Of a stretch of 64,000 nucleotides of DNA, positions 6,871-14,758 are shown one piece after another. A program made the position numbers and the translations under genes. The notes under the pieces were generated by a model. It did not search any database, was not told where the DNA came from, and saw only the letters and a list, made by a program, of their open reading frames with translations. Source of the DNA: a virus; the IMG/VR virus record IMGVR_UViG_3300031688_000003, positions 1 through 64,000 of that record. The stretch is one strand, 5' to 3'. How positions within the stretch are numbered: the first letter of the stretch is position 1; each line of letters begins with the position of its first letter.

Positions 6871-8505
6871 TTACATCATTCCTGGCATTCCACCCATTGG
6901 TGGTAAATCAGGTGTATCTTTAGGAATTCTTGAAACAACACATTCTGTAGTTAGTATCATACTTGCAACTGAGGCTGCATTTTCTAAACCTACTCTAACT
7001 ACTTTTGCTGGATCAATTACTCCTGATTGATAAAGATTTTCAAAGCGTTCAGTTTTTGCATTAAAACCATAATCATCTCCTGATTTAATTCTCTTTACTT
7101 CTGAAACAATTACACTTCCTTCTAATCCTGCATTTTCAACTATTTGTCTTAAAGGTTCTTCAACTGCTCTTTTTATAATATCAATGCCTGTTTTTTCATC
7201 AGCATTATCACCTTCTAAACTTTCTAGTTCTAATGCAGCTCTAATAAGAGCAACACCACCACCTGGAACAATTCCTTCTTCCACAGCAGCTTTAGTTGCA
7301 GCTAATGCATCAACAACACGGTCTTTCTTTTCTCTCATTTCAATTTCAGTAGGAGCTCCAACATATAATACTGCTACACCTCCTGCTAATTTTGCTATAC
7401 GTTCTTTAAGAATTTGTATATCATAATCACCTTTAGTGTTTTCAAGTATATTTTTGTTTTGCTCTACTCTTGCATCAATTTGAATTTTATCACCAGCTCC
7501 ATTAATAATAGTAGTAGTATCCTTATTAGTTACAATTTTATCTGCAGAACCTAATAAGTCAAGAGTAACAGCTTCTAATTTGAAACCTTTATCCTCTGAT
7601 ATAACTGTACCACCACATAAAACAGCAATGTCTTCTAACATGTCAGCTCTTCTATCACCAAAGCCAGGAGCTTTAACTGCAGAAACTTGTAAAGTACCTC
7701 TCATTTTATTCATTACTAATGTTTGAAGAGATTCTCCTTCAATGTCATCTGCAATAATTAATAGAGGTCTTCCCTGTTGTGCTATTTGCTCAAGGATTAA
7801 CATAAGATCTTTCATTGCTGAAATTTTCTTGTCAGTGATAAGAATTAAAGGTTTTTCTAAAATAACTTCCATTTTGATTTGATCAGTAACAAAGTAAGGT
7901 GATAAGTATCCTCTATCAAATTGCATTCCTTCAACAACATCAACATAAGTTTCCATACCTTTTGCTTCCTCTATAGTAATAACACCTTCTGTTTTTACTT
8001 TCTCCATTGCTTCAGCAATTAAAGAACCAATAACAACATCATTATTAGCTGATATACTTGCTATCTGTTTAATCTTCTTATAAGATTCATTAACTTGTTT
8101 AGATTGTTTCTTGATATTACTATTTATAAATTTAACAGCTTTATCAATTCCTCTTTTAAGATCCATAGGATTGGCCCCAGCAGCTACATTCTTTAATCCT
8201 GCTGTAAGTATAGCTTGTGCTAATACAGTAGCTGTAGTAGTACCATCACCTGCTTCTTCATTTGTATTATGTGAAACTTGCTTAACCATCTGTGCTCCCA
8301 TATTTTCAACAGGATCTTTTAAGTTTATTTCTTTAGCTACAGTAACACCATCTTTTGTGATGTGTGGTCCTGTAAATTCTAAATCAAGTACTACATTCCT
8401 ACCCTTAGGTCCTAATGTAACTTTTACTGCATTTGCTAAAGCATCTACACCTCTTTTTAGTGCGTCTCTTGCTTCAATATCAAAAGTTATTTCTTTTTTT
8501 GCCAT
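6871..8505 (-). CDS. groEL: Chaperonin GroEL (60 kDa)
   Basis: A full-length 544-aa group I chaperonin, close to the E. coli length of 548. Nucleotide-binding signatures are intact: GPKGRNV (32-38), ITKDG (near 49-53), and [11 protein letters not shown] (near 86-96, including the catalytic aspartate). The equatorial aspartate is kept in [12 protein letters not shown], followed by [10 protein letters not shown]. The tail ends GGMPGMM, the typical flexible repeat. It should form the folding cage with a GroES partner, which this phage encodes separately at 19,265-19,540. It lies 22 nt downstream of the DECH helicase and so shares the early operon. The protein closely resembles bacterial GroEL, suggesting acquisition from a host. 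Confidence 0.97.
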   Translation of the reverse strand: MAKKEITFDIEARDALKRGVDALANAVKVTLGPKGRNVVLDLEFTGPHITKDGVTVAKEINLKDPVENMGAQMVKQVSHNTNEEAGDGTTTATVLAQAILTAGLKNVAAGANPMDLKRGIDKAVKFINSNIKKQSKQVNESYKKIKQIASISANNDVVIGSLIAEAMEKVKTEGVITIEEAKGMETYVDVVEGMQFDRGYLSPYFVTDQIKMEVILEKPLILITDKKISAMKDLMLILEQIAQQGRPLLIIADDIEGESLQTLVMNKMRGTLQVSAVKAPGFGDRRADMLEDIAVLCGGTVISEDKGFKLEAVTLDLLGSADKIVTNKDTTTIINGAGDKIQIDARVEQNKNILENTKGDYDIQILKERIAKLAGGVAVLYVGAPTEIEMREKKDRVVDALAATKAAVEEGIVPGGGVALIRAALELESLEGDNADEKTGIDIIKRAVEEPLRQIVENAGLEGSVIVSEVKRIKSGDDYGFNAKTERFENLYQSGVIDPAKVVRVGLENAASVASMILTTECVVSRIPKDTPDLPPMGGMPGMM

Positions 8506-8527
8506 TTCTTTTTAGTTTTTGGTTTGT

Positions 8528-9634
8528 TTATTTGTCTGTTAAAGGATTATACCTAGTTATTTTTGTTGGATCAAAGCCACTCAGAGCAGAATCTACCCAT
8601 TTCTCATCAACAGTATCAATATAGCAAAGAATATGACAAGTAGCAGTTTCTGTAGGGTTAAGTCTTAATAACCTTCCAATTCTCTGTGCTGTCTTTCTTT
8701 CATTACCATATGCATGAAGGATTATTCCTTCTTTAAGTCCAGGAATAGTAACACCTTCACTTAATTGTAACACACATGATAACTTATCTATTCTACCATC
8801 AGAAAACAACTCTAAGTTTTCTTCAGACTTCTTGTTTCCAGAATGATAACTATGCTTACACATTCTATCTGCTTGTTTTTGAGTGTTGGCAAATGTAATA
8901 CATTTTTCAGAAACATTCTTCATTAATCCCAACGCATATGATTCTTTTGTTCCATAATCCATCATTGCTTTCATCCTCATGATTGCAGAGAACTGTTTTT
9001 GTTTCTGAGTTTGTGCTTCAACAAGTCTTTGAGTATAATACTCATAATCCTTCTTTTCATTAGTAAACCATGACCCACCTGTTGTTTTATTAACCTTCTT
9101 AAGTGTAGGTAAACCACTGAGGTTTAATTTATGAACTATGATTTTGTAATCATTTAATATATTACTATCAGTAGCTTCATCAACAGTGAAGTTGTATACA
9201 ATAGGACAGTATTTAGATACCATTCTATATTTCTCAGTACCACGCCTTGTTGGTGGTGTACCAGTAAGACCTAAAATCTTACCTGAAAACTTACTAAGAA
9301 ATTCTTCATGATTATCCAGGAGACTATGACACTCATCTAAATAGACAATATCATAATCATTTGGGTTCTCTTTATTTATAGAAAGGTATGTAGTAAATTT
9401 AATGTGACCACCTAATGCATCAGTTAATTCCATCTTAACTAACTCATCTTCCCAAGCATCTTTGACAGATAACTTTGGAATTACTACTAATGCTTTTAGA
9501 AACGGATTATAATTAGCTTGAAGGTGTTGTATAGCTATTCTAGTTTTACCTACACCCATGCTGATCCCTAATCCACATCTTTTATTATTTAATGTTAGCT
9601 CTAATGCTTCTTGTTGAACATTTTCTCTACTCAT
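8528..9634 (-). CDS. SF2 (SNF2-like) DECH-box helicase
   Basis: A 368-aa superfamily 2 ATPase. Walker A is GVGKT (27-31), motif II is DECH (100-103), motif III is TGTPP (124-128), and motif VI is QRIGRLLR (317-324) with the arginine finger. The second RecA domain contains CITFANTQKQADRM, a motif IV-like segment. It is short for SNF2 proteins and lacks extra domains, as usual for phage versions acting in replication or recombination. The start overlaps the upstream 51-aa gene as ATGA. Confidence 0.9.
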   Translation of the reverse strand: MSRENVQQEALELTLNNKRCGLGISMGVGKTRIAIQHLQANYNPFLKALVVIPKLSVKDAWEDELVKMELTDALGGHIKFTTYLSINKENPNDYDIVYLDECHSLLDNHEEFLSKFSGKILGLTGTPPTRRGTEKYRMVSKYCPIVYNFTVDEATDSNILNDYKIIVHKLNLSGLPTLKKVNKTTGGSWFTNEKKDYEYYTQRLVEAQTQKQKQFSAIMRMKAMMDYGTKESYALGLMKNVSEKCITFANTQKQADRMCKHSYHSGNKKSEENLELFSDGRIDKLSCVLQLSEGVTIPGLKEGIILHAYGNERKTAQRIGRLLRLNPTETATCHILCYIDTVDEKWVDSALSGFDPTKITRYNPLTDK

Positions 9635-9786
9635 AATAAATAAGGTTTACCATTATTAATATTATCTATTATTTTTTTTATTGTACCATCTGGTTCAACA
9701 TAATGTCCATCAGGTGCTGGTTTCTCCTTTTTTAGATTCTTTAAGATTTCTTTTTTCTGCTTATGCAGTTTCTTTGATTTGTGCAT
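9631..9786 (-). CDS. 51-aa basic protein coupled to the helicase
   Basis: Starts MHKSKKLHKQKKEILKNLKK, a strongly basic helix, then PDGHYVEPDGTIKKIIDNIN. Its stop overlaps the helicase ATG (ATGA at 9631-9634), and its start lies inside the end of the 68-aa gene (26-nt overlap). The basic N-terminus suggests nucleic-acid binding. No family recognised. Confidence 0.6.
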   Translation of the reverse strand: MHKSKKLHKQKKEILKNLKKEKPAPDGHYVEPDGTIKKIIDNINNGKPYLL

Positions 9787-9967
9787 GAGTAAGATTATAT
9801 TTAGCCATTACAGCTTTTAATTTAGTTTGTAATTTAGTTTTATCTGACTCAATAGTTTTAAAACGATTGGTCCCAGATGTGCTTATACCATTTAATTGAA
9901 TTCTGTGTGTCATTACACTTATAGTTCTTTTTAGATTCTTACAAATCTCTAATGCTTTAATTTCCAT
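9761..9967 (-). CDS. 68-aa helical hypothetical protein
   Basis: A small, basic, helical protein (ALEICKNLKRTISVMTHRI near the start, and KTKLQTKLKAVMAKYNL near the end) with heptad-like hydrophobic spacing that could form a coiled coil. It begins one base after the HNH gene stop. Not recognised. Confidence 0.6.
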   Translation of the reverse strand: MEIKALEICKNLKRTISVMTHRIQLNGISTSGTNRFKTIESDKTKLQTKLKAVMAKYNLTHAQIKETA

Positions 9968-9968
9968 A

Positions 9969-10232
9969 TTATGTTTTTGGTATTGAGAAGCCTAATTCAA
10001 TAGCTTCAGATTGATTTAATTCTATCCATGTATGACAACTTCTGCATACTGATAACCATGTAGTTATATCATTATGATATTTACCACGTCCTTTTTTGTG
10101 ATGTACTTCAGATGCCCTTAATGCACAACCAGGTAAACTGGCCATACAATTAGGTTTATCTGTAAGGAATTCAACTCTGAGTTTTGTATACTCTTTATTG
10201 ATCTTTCCCATTTTCTTAGAATGATTGTTCAT
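9969..10232 (-). CDS. HNH-type endonuclease-like protein
   Basis: An 87-aa protein with a compact metal-binding core: C-x6-C (CMASLPGC, near 29-36), then SEVHHKKGRG with the catalytic HH pair, then WLSVCRSCHTWIE carrying a CxxCH. The spacing fits small phage HNH nucleases, including NinG-like recombination nucleases. It sits in the operon next to coupled genes, with an ATGA overlap to the 165-aa gene upstream, which argues for a resident replication or recombination nuclease rather than a homing insertion. Confidence 0.75.
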   Translation of the reverse strand: MNNHSKKMGKINKEYTKLRVEFLTDKPNCMASLPGCALRASEVHHKKGRGKYHNDITTWLSVCRSCHTWIELNQSEAIELGFSIPKT

Positions 10233-10726
10233 GCAGCTTTCTTTAATGTAAGAAAGTTACTAGGTAACAAACCTTCTGAGATGAATTTGATTATAACATC
10301 TTCATATGTTATATTGAGTTGTTTGAGGGTCATTCTGTTAGTATATGTTGGATCTGTCTCTTTAGGATCTACTTGCATATACTTTGCTAATTTACTATGT
10401 TTGAACATAGCAAATACTTTATTGGCCTGTCTGTTACATATTTCTTGCTTCCAACAGTTAAGAACTTGTTGACTACGTGTCCAGACTTTAGAGATTCTTT
10501 TCTTCTTGTCTCTATGCATGATATTTAACTCTTCTTTCTTGTACATTTTAAAACCATGTAACACTCTTTTGAATAAGCTGTGTTGATATTGATTCAATTT
10601 TGTATAATCAATTGGTTGTACTAAGTCTTTAGTAATTGTTTGATATTCAGGTAACATACCTAAGTATGTGTATCTATCTAATCTTGATTTTATTTTAAGT
10701 TCTGCTAGTTGCGTTTTATTAAACAT
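10229..10726 (-). CDS. 165-aa basic hypothetical protein
   Basis: Begins MFNKTQLAELKIKSRLDRYT; rich in K, R, Q and aromatic residues, with a central helical stretch (SKVWTRSQQVLNCWKQEICN). Charge and helicity suggest nucleic-acid binding. First gene after the strong hairpin at 10,774-10,816, and coupled to the HNH gene. Not recognised. Confidence 0.65.
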   Translation of the reverse strand: MFNKTQLAELKIKSRLDRYTYLGMLPEYQTITKDLVQPIDYTKLNQYQHSLFKRVLHGFKMYKKEELNIMHRDKKKRISKVWTRSQQVLNCWKQEICNRQANKVFAMFKHSKLAKYMQVDPKETDPTYTNRMTLKQLNITYEDVIIKFISEGLLPSNFLTLKKAA

Positions 10727-10764
10727 TTTAGTAAGTTTTAAAGTTTGGTTGTTAATTTGAGGTG

Positions 10765-10816
10765 TTAAAATAAATAGAGATTGCTACAAGTATATTATAC
10801 TTATGACAATCTCTAT
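10765..10816 (-). terminator. Strong intrinsic terminator, leftward
   Basis: A perfect 10-bp stem (ATAGAGATTG at 10,774-10,783 with CAATCTCTAT at 10,807-10,816) encloses a second inner stem (AAGTATA/TATACTT). On the minus strand it is followed by TTTATTTTAA. It separates the acidic-tail protein from the 165-aa gene. Confidence 0.8.
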
Positions 10817-10834
10817 CTAAAGGTGTTATGTGTG

Positions 10835-11461
10835 TTATAGGTTGAAGCTTACTTCTTCTTCTTCAACTAATACTTCTTCAGTAGATTCTTCTACTTCATC
10901 TACAATTTCTTCTGCATCTTCTGAAGCGTCAATTACTTCATTAGTTATCTCTTCAATAGAATCTTCTAGATCTACTTGATTTGATGGAACTACTTCAGTT
11001 TCTTTTACATTGTCTTTTAATAATGTCATAACTTCATCAGAATTTGCTTCTCTGATTGCTTGATTATTATTATGTGGTTGTAAATCATCCTCCATAGTCC
11101 CTGTTGGGTCATAGAATGATTTTCTATATATAGGTTCACCATCTTTACAACATATGATTCCAGTTCTACCAGCAACTTTTAAATCTCTGTCTGGATTATC
11201 TTTAGTAAATGGAGTGAATTGTTCTATTGTGTATATGCATCCTGGTAATACTTTCTTCTTCTTAATACCAATTGCTTTTAAATCTTCTACAAGTCCATGT
11301 AATAATGTACTCTTAGTTGATTTTTTTACCCATCCTGTTGTTGTGTAAGATGTACCTTCTTGTGTCAATCTAACATGTCCATAATCTGGATTGTTTCTTG
11401 AAATTCTGATTACACTACCCAATTCATCTTGGACAACGCATACTTTACCTTGTTCTGCCAT
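10835..11461 (-). CDS. Acidic-tailed protein, possible ssDNA-binding protein
   Basis: A 208-aa protein. Residues 1-125 form a compact, strand-rich domain (GKVCVVQDELGSVIRISRNN and KVLPGCIYTIEQFTPF). The last 60 residues are almost entirely acidic with few hydrophobics and end EEEEVSFNL, an SSB-like arrangement of an OB-type body, an acidic linker and a hydrophobic tip. It is followed by a strong terminator, as expected for a highly expressed single-unit gene. SSB is the best guess; a DNA-mimic role for the acidic tail is an alternative. Confidence 0.5.
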   Translation of the reverse strand: MAEQGKVCVVQDELGSVIRISRNNPDYGHVRLTQEGTSYTTTGWVKKSTKSTLLHGLVEDLKAIGIKKKKVLPGCIYTIEQFTPFTKDNPDRDLKVAGRTGIICCKDGEPIYRKSFYDPTGTMEDDLQPHNNNQAIREANSDEVMTLLKDNVKETEVVPSNQVDLEDSIEEITNEVIDASEDAEEIVDEVEESTEEVLVEEEEVSFNL

Positions 11462-11504
11462 AAGCTTTAATTAAATTTGTTAATAAATGTGTTTGAAAAA
11501 TTAT

Positions 11505-11765
11505 TTAGATGTCATCCCTGTTGAAATACTCATCTCTGAGCTTATCATCATTGGATATATTATCTACACCATATTTTTTATCTGCTGATAAAGGTTTTAA
11601 TTCTGGTGCTTTACCTTTTGAATAAGGTTTATAAAATGGATCATTCATATCCATAGTGTAAGACTCACTGAGACAGTCTAATTCTTTTAATTCACTGTCA
11701 GTCATGTCTAGATATTGGTCTAGTGATAACTCTATTGTCCTTCCACTTGGTAATTGATATAACAT
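11505..11765 (-). CDS. 86-aa acidic hypothetical protein
   Basis: Starts MLYQLPSGRTIELSLDQYLD; short strands followed by an acidic helix and a long polar C-terminus. No catalytic motif. It probably follows the -7 box at 11,789-11,796 directly, making it the first gene of the transcript. Not recognised. Confidence 0.65.
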   Translation of the reverse strand: MLYQLPSGRTIELSLDQYLDMTDSELKELDCLSESYTMDMNDPFYKPYSKGKAPELKPLSADKKYGVDNISNDDKLRDEYFNRDDI

Positions 11766-11788
11766 TTTATTACGTAAATTTAATTGTA

Positions 11789-11796
11789 CAAATCTA
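11789..11796 (-). promoter_or_regulatory. Bacteroidota-type -7 box, leftward
   Basis: TAGATTTG followed by TAC on the minus strand, in the 104-nt gap between the HTH gene and the 86-aa gene. It lies 24 nt before ATG 11,765. The gap holds no reading frame. No convincing -33 element. Confidence 0.5.
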
Positions 11797-11869
11797 CATA
11801 ATTATACCTTTTGTTATACATAAAAAACTTGAGACAAGCAAACTTTTTACTAGTTATATAGCTAAGTGC

Positions 11870-12115
11870 CTACATAATAATTAAAAATCTACCTGACCTT
11901 TTAACATATCCCATGTCTTTTAGTTCTTTTATTTTCCTATCTACTGTTCTTTGACTTATATTAGCTTGATCAGCTATTGTTGCAATAGAAGGAAAACATT
12001 TTCTATTTTTATTTGCATATGTACATAATATGCTATAAATACCTTTAGCTTGAATACTAAGTTCAGGATCTTTTACAACACTGCTACTTACAATACCAAA
12101 CCTTTCTTTGGTCAT
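11870..12115 (-). CDS. Small helix-turn-helix protein
   Basis: An 81-aa winged-helix protein of the HTH_36 type. After the lead-in (LSIQAKGIYSILCTYANKNR) come two helices SIATIADQANISQRTVDRKI forming the HTH, then KELKDMGYVKRSGRF as helix and wing. Such proteins are replication-initiator N-domains or small regulators. Here only the DNA-binding domain exists, so a regulator is more likely. Coupled by ATGA to a 22-aa frame upstream; a promoter and 104-nt gap lie downstream. Confidence 0.8.
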   Translation of the reverse strand: MTKERFGIVSSSVVKDPELSIQAKGIYSILCTYANKNRKCFPSIATIADQANISQRTVDRKIKELKDMGYVKRSGRFLIIM

Positions 12116-12180
12116 CCTGTAAGAAGTTGTATTATAACTACCAATACTATTCCTACAACACCAATAGAGAAACTAAGCAT
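12112..12180 (-). CDS. 22-aa hydrophobic peptide
   Basis: MLSFSIGVVGIVLVVIIQLLTG, essentially one transmembrane helix. Its stop overlaps the HTH start as ATGA and its ATG follows the upstream TAG by one base (TAGTATG). The double coupling argues for translation; function unknown. Confidence 0.45.
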   Translation of the reverse strand: MLSFSIGVVGIVLVVIIQLLTG

Positions 12181-12181
12181 A

Positions 12182-12682
12182 CTAGAATGGTAACTCTTTT
12201 TCTGTCTTGTTGATTGCATAATATATTTCTTTTATTATAGTATCTTTCTTTTGTATTTCTAAACGTTCAAATGGTACTTCTTTTCTTGTGGTAATAAGTT
12301 TACCTTTATCATCATGTGTAATAACATCTACATCAAATTTATAATACCATGGATTAAACTCAGTACTGTATGACTTATCATCTGATATTATACCAAATAG
12401 TTTATTTTGACCTGCATAAATGTTATTGTCTCTAAGTATATCATAGTCTACATCAATAATGTCATACTTCTCATCATTTGGAAAGTAGATAACATCACCT
12501 TTCTTAACCAATACTGGTTCTTTCTCAGTGACTAATAAATCTATAAGTGTAGATATAGCATGATCTGATAGGTAATTATACATTAAGTTAATCATATGTT
12601 CCCTATTCTTCACGTTTGTTTTAATACCATCAAGCAGTATAAGTGCTCCAGCATCATCTGATATGTTTATATTTCTTTTCAT
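12182..12682 (-). CDS. 166-aa hypothetical protein
   Basis: Begins MKRNINISDDAGALILLDGI. A helical N-terminal third (NREHMINLMYNYLSDHAIST) is followed by a strand-rich domain (EPVLVKKGDVIYFPND, then STEFNPWYYKFDVDVITHDD) and a C-terminal helix. Not recognised. Its start comes 19 nt after a terminator-like hairpin, so its expression may depend on read-through. Confidence 0.65.
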   Translation of the reverse strand: MKRNINISDDAGALILLDGIKTNVKNREHMINLMYNYLSDHAISTLIDLLVTEKEPVLVKKGDVIYFPNDEKYDIIDVDYDILRDNNIYAGQNKLFGIISDDKSYSTEFNPWYYKFDVDVITHDDKGKLITTRKEVPFERLEIQKKDTIIKEIYYAINKTEKELPF

Positions 12683-12700
12683 AATTCTTTTATTTCTTTT

Positions 12701-12728
12701 AAAAAAAGGGAGACCATTACGATCTCCC
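12701..12728 (-). terminator. Intrinsic terminator close to a start codon
   Basis: Stem GGGAGA/TCTCCC (12,708-12,713 with 12,723-12,728) with a 9-nt loop, followed on the minus strand by seven T residues. The next ATG (12,682) is 19 nt beyond the T-run. Confidence 0.75.
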
Positions 12729-12820
12729 TTCCCCCTCTCAATGTAGCTATGTGGTTTCCCACCTAACTACTCTCACTATATTGTATGTATATATATGGTA
12801 TATAATACTGGTGTTGTTAG

Positions 12821-12838
12821 TACGTCACTGATGACGTA
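12821..12838. repeat. Perfect hairpin across a stop codon
   Basis: TACGTCA and TGACGTA, a 7-bp inverted repeat with a 4-nt loop. It contains the TGA of the 178-aa gene. A T-rich run (ATTTTTA) follows only on the plus strand, so it would terminate rightward antisense transcription better than leftward transcription; it might also be an operator. Confidence 0.5.
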
Positions 12839-13361
12839 TTTTTATTAAATCCTGATACATTATTCTATATGTTGAGTCTCCATCTGTTGTACCATCTGTT
12901 AATTTTCTAAGTTGGTCCATAGATAAAGCTTTAATCATATTCCTAATGGAAGAGAGAGTTCTATTATGTACTCTTAAAATATTAAGATGTTCAAAACTGT
13001 CTTTAAGTTTAAGATTGAGATAACTCTCTTTGATATTGAACAGGTACTCATGGTTATTGAATTCAAACATTTCTCCTTCATCCATACTTACCTTGATAGA
13101 ATTATAGTTAAGTGCCTGTGAATTGTTGATCATACCCAGTTTCTTTTGTAACCATTTAGGTGACGGTTGGAAACCACAATAAGTTGTTTGTAATACATTA
13201 GACTTGTAGTCTAACAGATCAGTAACGCTTAGGTTAAAGAACGTTTTAAATATAGACATCATGTGTTCATTGGATGATATACTAATACCATACTTTATAT
13301 GTTCACGCTGTCTTATTCTTATTACGGTTGTATGATCAAATAGATCAGTCATTCCAACCAA
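12825..13361 (-). CDS. 178-aa hypothetical protein
   Basis: Starts MVGMTDLFDHTTVIRIRQRE. Mixed alpha/beta with a basic C-terminus (SSIRNMIKALSMDQLRKLTD). ATG 13,352 (MTDLFD) is an equally good start and would reduce the overlap with the membrane protein upstream to 8 nt. Codon usage and composition match the neighbours, with somewhat more G and C. Not recognised. Confidence 0.65.
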   Translation of the reverse strand: MVGMTDLFDHTTVIRIRQREHIKYGISISSNEHMMSIFKTFFNLSVTDLLDYKSNVLQTTYCGFQPSPKWLQKKLGMINNSQALNYNSIKVSMDEGEMFEFNNHEYLFNIKESYLNLKLKDSFEHLNILRVHNRTLSSIRNMIKALSMDQLRKLTDGTTDGDSTYRIMYQDLIKIRHQ

Positions 13362-13638
13362 ATGTGATCACGAAGAATGGAAATACTATTCCAATCAATC
13401 CATTGTCCCAACCTATACCTATTGTGAACATTGGTACATATTCTATACCTACTTTGAATTTATGTTTTGGGTGTTGAAGATATAACATAGCACAACCTAT
13501 AAGAGCAGTCATGTCTACTATTCCTAATGCAAGGAACTCAATAGGTCCTGACAATAAGGTTATGATGATTATGTTCATGTATATTAATGCTACTGGTACT
13601 ATTAGTCCAGCTATTATTTTCTTGATAGTTACTTTCAT
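13345..13638 (-). CDS. Multi-pass membrane protein
   Basis: A 97-aa protein with three or four hydrophobic segments: AGLIVPVALIYMNIIIITLL (about 10-29), an adjoining stretch FLALGIVDMTALIGCAMLYL (35-54), and IGIVFPFFVITFG near the C-terminus. This suggests an integral inner-membrane protein. Placed next to a small lipoprotein gene in the first leftward transcript, it may take part in early host-envelope modification or superinfection exclusion; that role is inferred from position only. Confidence 0.7.
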   Translation of the reverse strand: MKVTIKKIIAGLIVPVALIYMNIIIITLLSGPIEFLALGIVDMTALIGCAMLYLQHPKHKFKVGIEYVPMFTIGIGWDNGLIGIVFPFFVITFGWND

Positions 13639-13660
13639 TTCTTTATTCTTTAATTTGTTA

Positions 13661-13813
13661 TTAATTGCCTAAGTGTATTGGACTGCCACCACAACCACCC
13701 TTTTGGGTGCCACATGATGTAAATACAAATGCTAAGGCTGTTATGAGTAGTGTAAATAAGATTAGAGTCATTGCTCTATCAAATTTGTTTACTTCTTGGT
13801 TATGTTTGTTCAT
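13661..13813 (-). CDS. 50-aa lipoprotein-like protein
   Basis: MNKHNQEVNKFDRAMTLILF starts the protein, followed by a hydrophobic helix and a lipobox-like FTSC, then TQKGGCGGSPIHLGN. The hydrophobic stretch before FTSC with a downstream Gly-rich segment fits a lipoprotein signal of Bacteroidota, although the N-region is longer than usual. The mature part would be only 17 residues with one further cysteine. No known family. It precedes the membrane protein at 13,345-13,638 by 22 nt. Confidence 0.6.
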   Translation of the reverse strand: MNKHNQEVNKFDRAMTLILFTLLITALAFVFTSCGTQKGGCGGSPIHLGN

Positions 13814-14007
13814 GAGTTATTATTTTTGATGTTTGGGTAACTAGTATGCTTATCCTATAGAGAGAGAGACAACTGATAGTATAGTATCATACATAGGAAA
13901 CATCTTTATTGCTATAAACTCATATCCATGCACTATTGCAAGATATTTCAGCAGACCTATGTTAATGATAGCTATATATTATATAATGGTAACATATTAG
14001 TTCTATT

Positions 14008-14037
14008 GTGGTAATATGTGGTATTATGTGGGTATAT
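14008..14037 (+). repeat. Three tandem 10-bp iteron-like repeats
   Basis: The units are GTGGTAATAT, GTGGTATTAT and GTGGGTATAT, head to tail without spacers. A one-turn period places them on the same helix face, as for protein-binding iterons. They sit directly beside an ATGATG/CATCAT hairpin. Confidence 0.6.
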
Positions 14038-14139
14038 GATGTCCCACTCATCATGTAACACCTGTATTTAATTAATTTCCCTACCAATTAAAGAAGGAAA
14101 GATGAATTAAATAGGATGTAGACGGATAAAGGTTAGATA

Positions 14140-14175
14140 AGGGACAAGTAACTAGTATTTAGTCACATTGTCCCT
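14140..14175. repeat. 8-bp inverted repeat
   Basis: AGGGACAA at 14,140-14,147 and TTGTCCCT at 14,168-14,175 with a 20-nt spacer. No T-run on either side, so a protein-binding or RNA-structure role is more likely than termination. Confidence 0.5.
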
Positions 14176-14205
14176 ATAAGTTGCGTCCACCCTTAAGGGA
14201 AGTAA

Positions 14206-14224
14206 AGGATACATCAAGTATCCT
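14206..14224 (-). terminator. Hairpin downstream of the 102-aa gene
   Basis: AGGATAC/GTATCCT, a 7-bp stem with a 5-nt loop, 11 nt after the stop of the gene at 14,235. On the minus strand the tail is TTTACTT, a weak T-run. Confidence 0.5.
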
Positions 14225-14234
14225 CACATATACA

Positions 14235-14543
14235 TTACGCAGGTGTTACCCATTGTAATGTTGTCATCATTGGAGACCCGTCATCATTCTTGTTGTTACG
14301 GTCTTCAACAAAGTTTCCAGACATTTTGAAACCTTTAAGCTCCTGATTAGGTTTAAGCTTAAGGTCTCGTGGATCAATATCCACTAGACAAAGCAAACCA
14401 AACTGTAAGTTTGTTTGAGTTCTGGCTTGAACTTGCTTAGGACCATCTACTGTGTTGATGGTTACAGTCTCAGTAGATGCTACTGCTGACTTACAAACGA
14501 TTGTGTTTGACCCCTCAGGGATTTTGTGAAAGAATACTGACAT
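14235..14543 (-). CDS. 102-aa early hypothetical protein
   Basis: Begins MSVFFHKIPEGSNTIVCKSA; strand-rich, ending TTLQWVTPA. The frame is open upstream to ATG 14,627, but ATG 14,543 is preceded by ACAACCAAAAAAAT, the leader type seen before many genes here, so I choose it. It is the first leftward gene from the divergent region, with its own hairpin downstream, so it is probably strongly and early expressed. More GC-rich than its neighbours. Function not recognised. Confidence 0.65.
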   Translation of the reverse strand: MSVFFHKIPEGSNTIVCKSAVASTETVTINTVDGPKQVQARTQTNLQFGLLCLVDIDPRDLKLKPNQELKGFKMSGNFVEDRNNKNDDGSPMMTTLQWVTPA

Positions 14544-14758
14544 AATATGATTTTTTTGGTTGTATACCCAATGGGGGTACACCTCTACCTTTTTTAAGCT
14601 GGGGAGCAGAACAGTAGGACCTAACACTCATGCCACATATACAATTTTTCATTTAAGAATTTTTTATGTGGTGGGATTTTTGTATATTGAAAGGGTAGGG
14701 GGGGTTTGTTTAACAATCCATCTTTTATAAGAAAGAAGTACTAACCAAAAAATAATAA
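14544..14758. promoter_or_regulatory. Divergent intergenic promoter region
   Basis: 215 nt separating the two arms. It holds a 7-bp inverted repeat (CCACATA 14,633-14,639 with TATGTGG 14,665-14,671), a rightward GTATATTGAAA motif at 14,682-14,692 inside TTTTTGTATATTG, and a run of seven G (14,698-14,704) that stands out in this AT-rich genome. A second GTA-rich inverted repeat lies around 14,560-14,580. Confidence 0.55.

Larger units (their letters stand above)
13814..14234. other. 420-nt non-coding region, candidate origin or control region
   Basis: No convincing gene is present. It contains a GA-repeat (about 13,859-13,869), an AT-rich stretch around 13,965-13,990, three tandem 10-bp repeats (14,008-14,037) and hairpins at 14,036-14,054, 14,140-14,175 and 14,206-14,224, plus a CCCTTAAGGG palindrome near 14,190. 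It is the longest gap in the window and lies near the switch between the arms. Confidence 0.6.

Noticed and set aside
8111-8515. A 134-aa rightward frame opposite groEL
   Set aside because: Antisense shadow of a well-defined gene; no independent support.
9969-10232. HNH gene as a mobile homing endonuclease
   Set aside because: It is overlapped precisely with its upstream neighbour in an operon and interrupts no gene, so a resident enzyme is more likely.
13814-14234. tRNA or other known RNA gene in the large gap
   Set aside because: Hairpins are present, but no cloverleaf, anticodon arm or TTCGA-type loop could be found here or elsewhere in the window.
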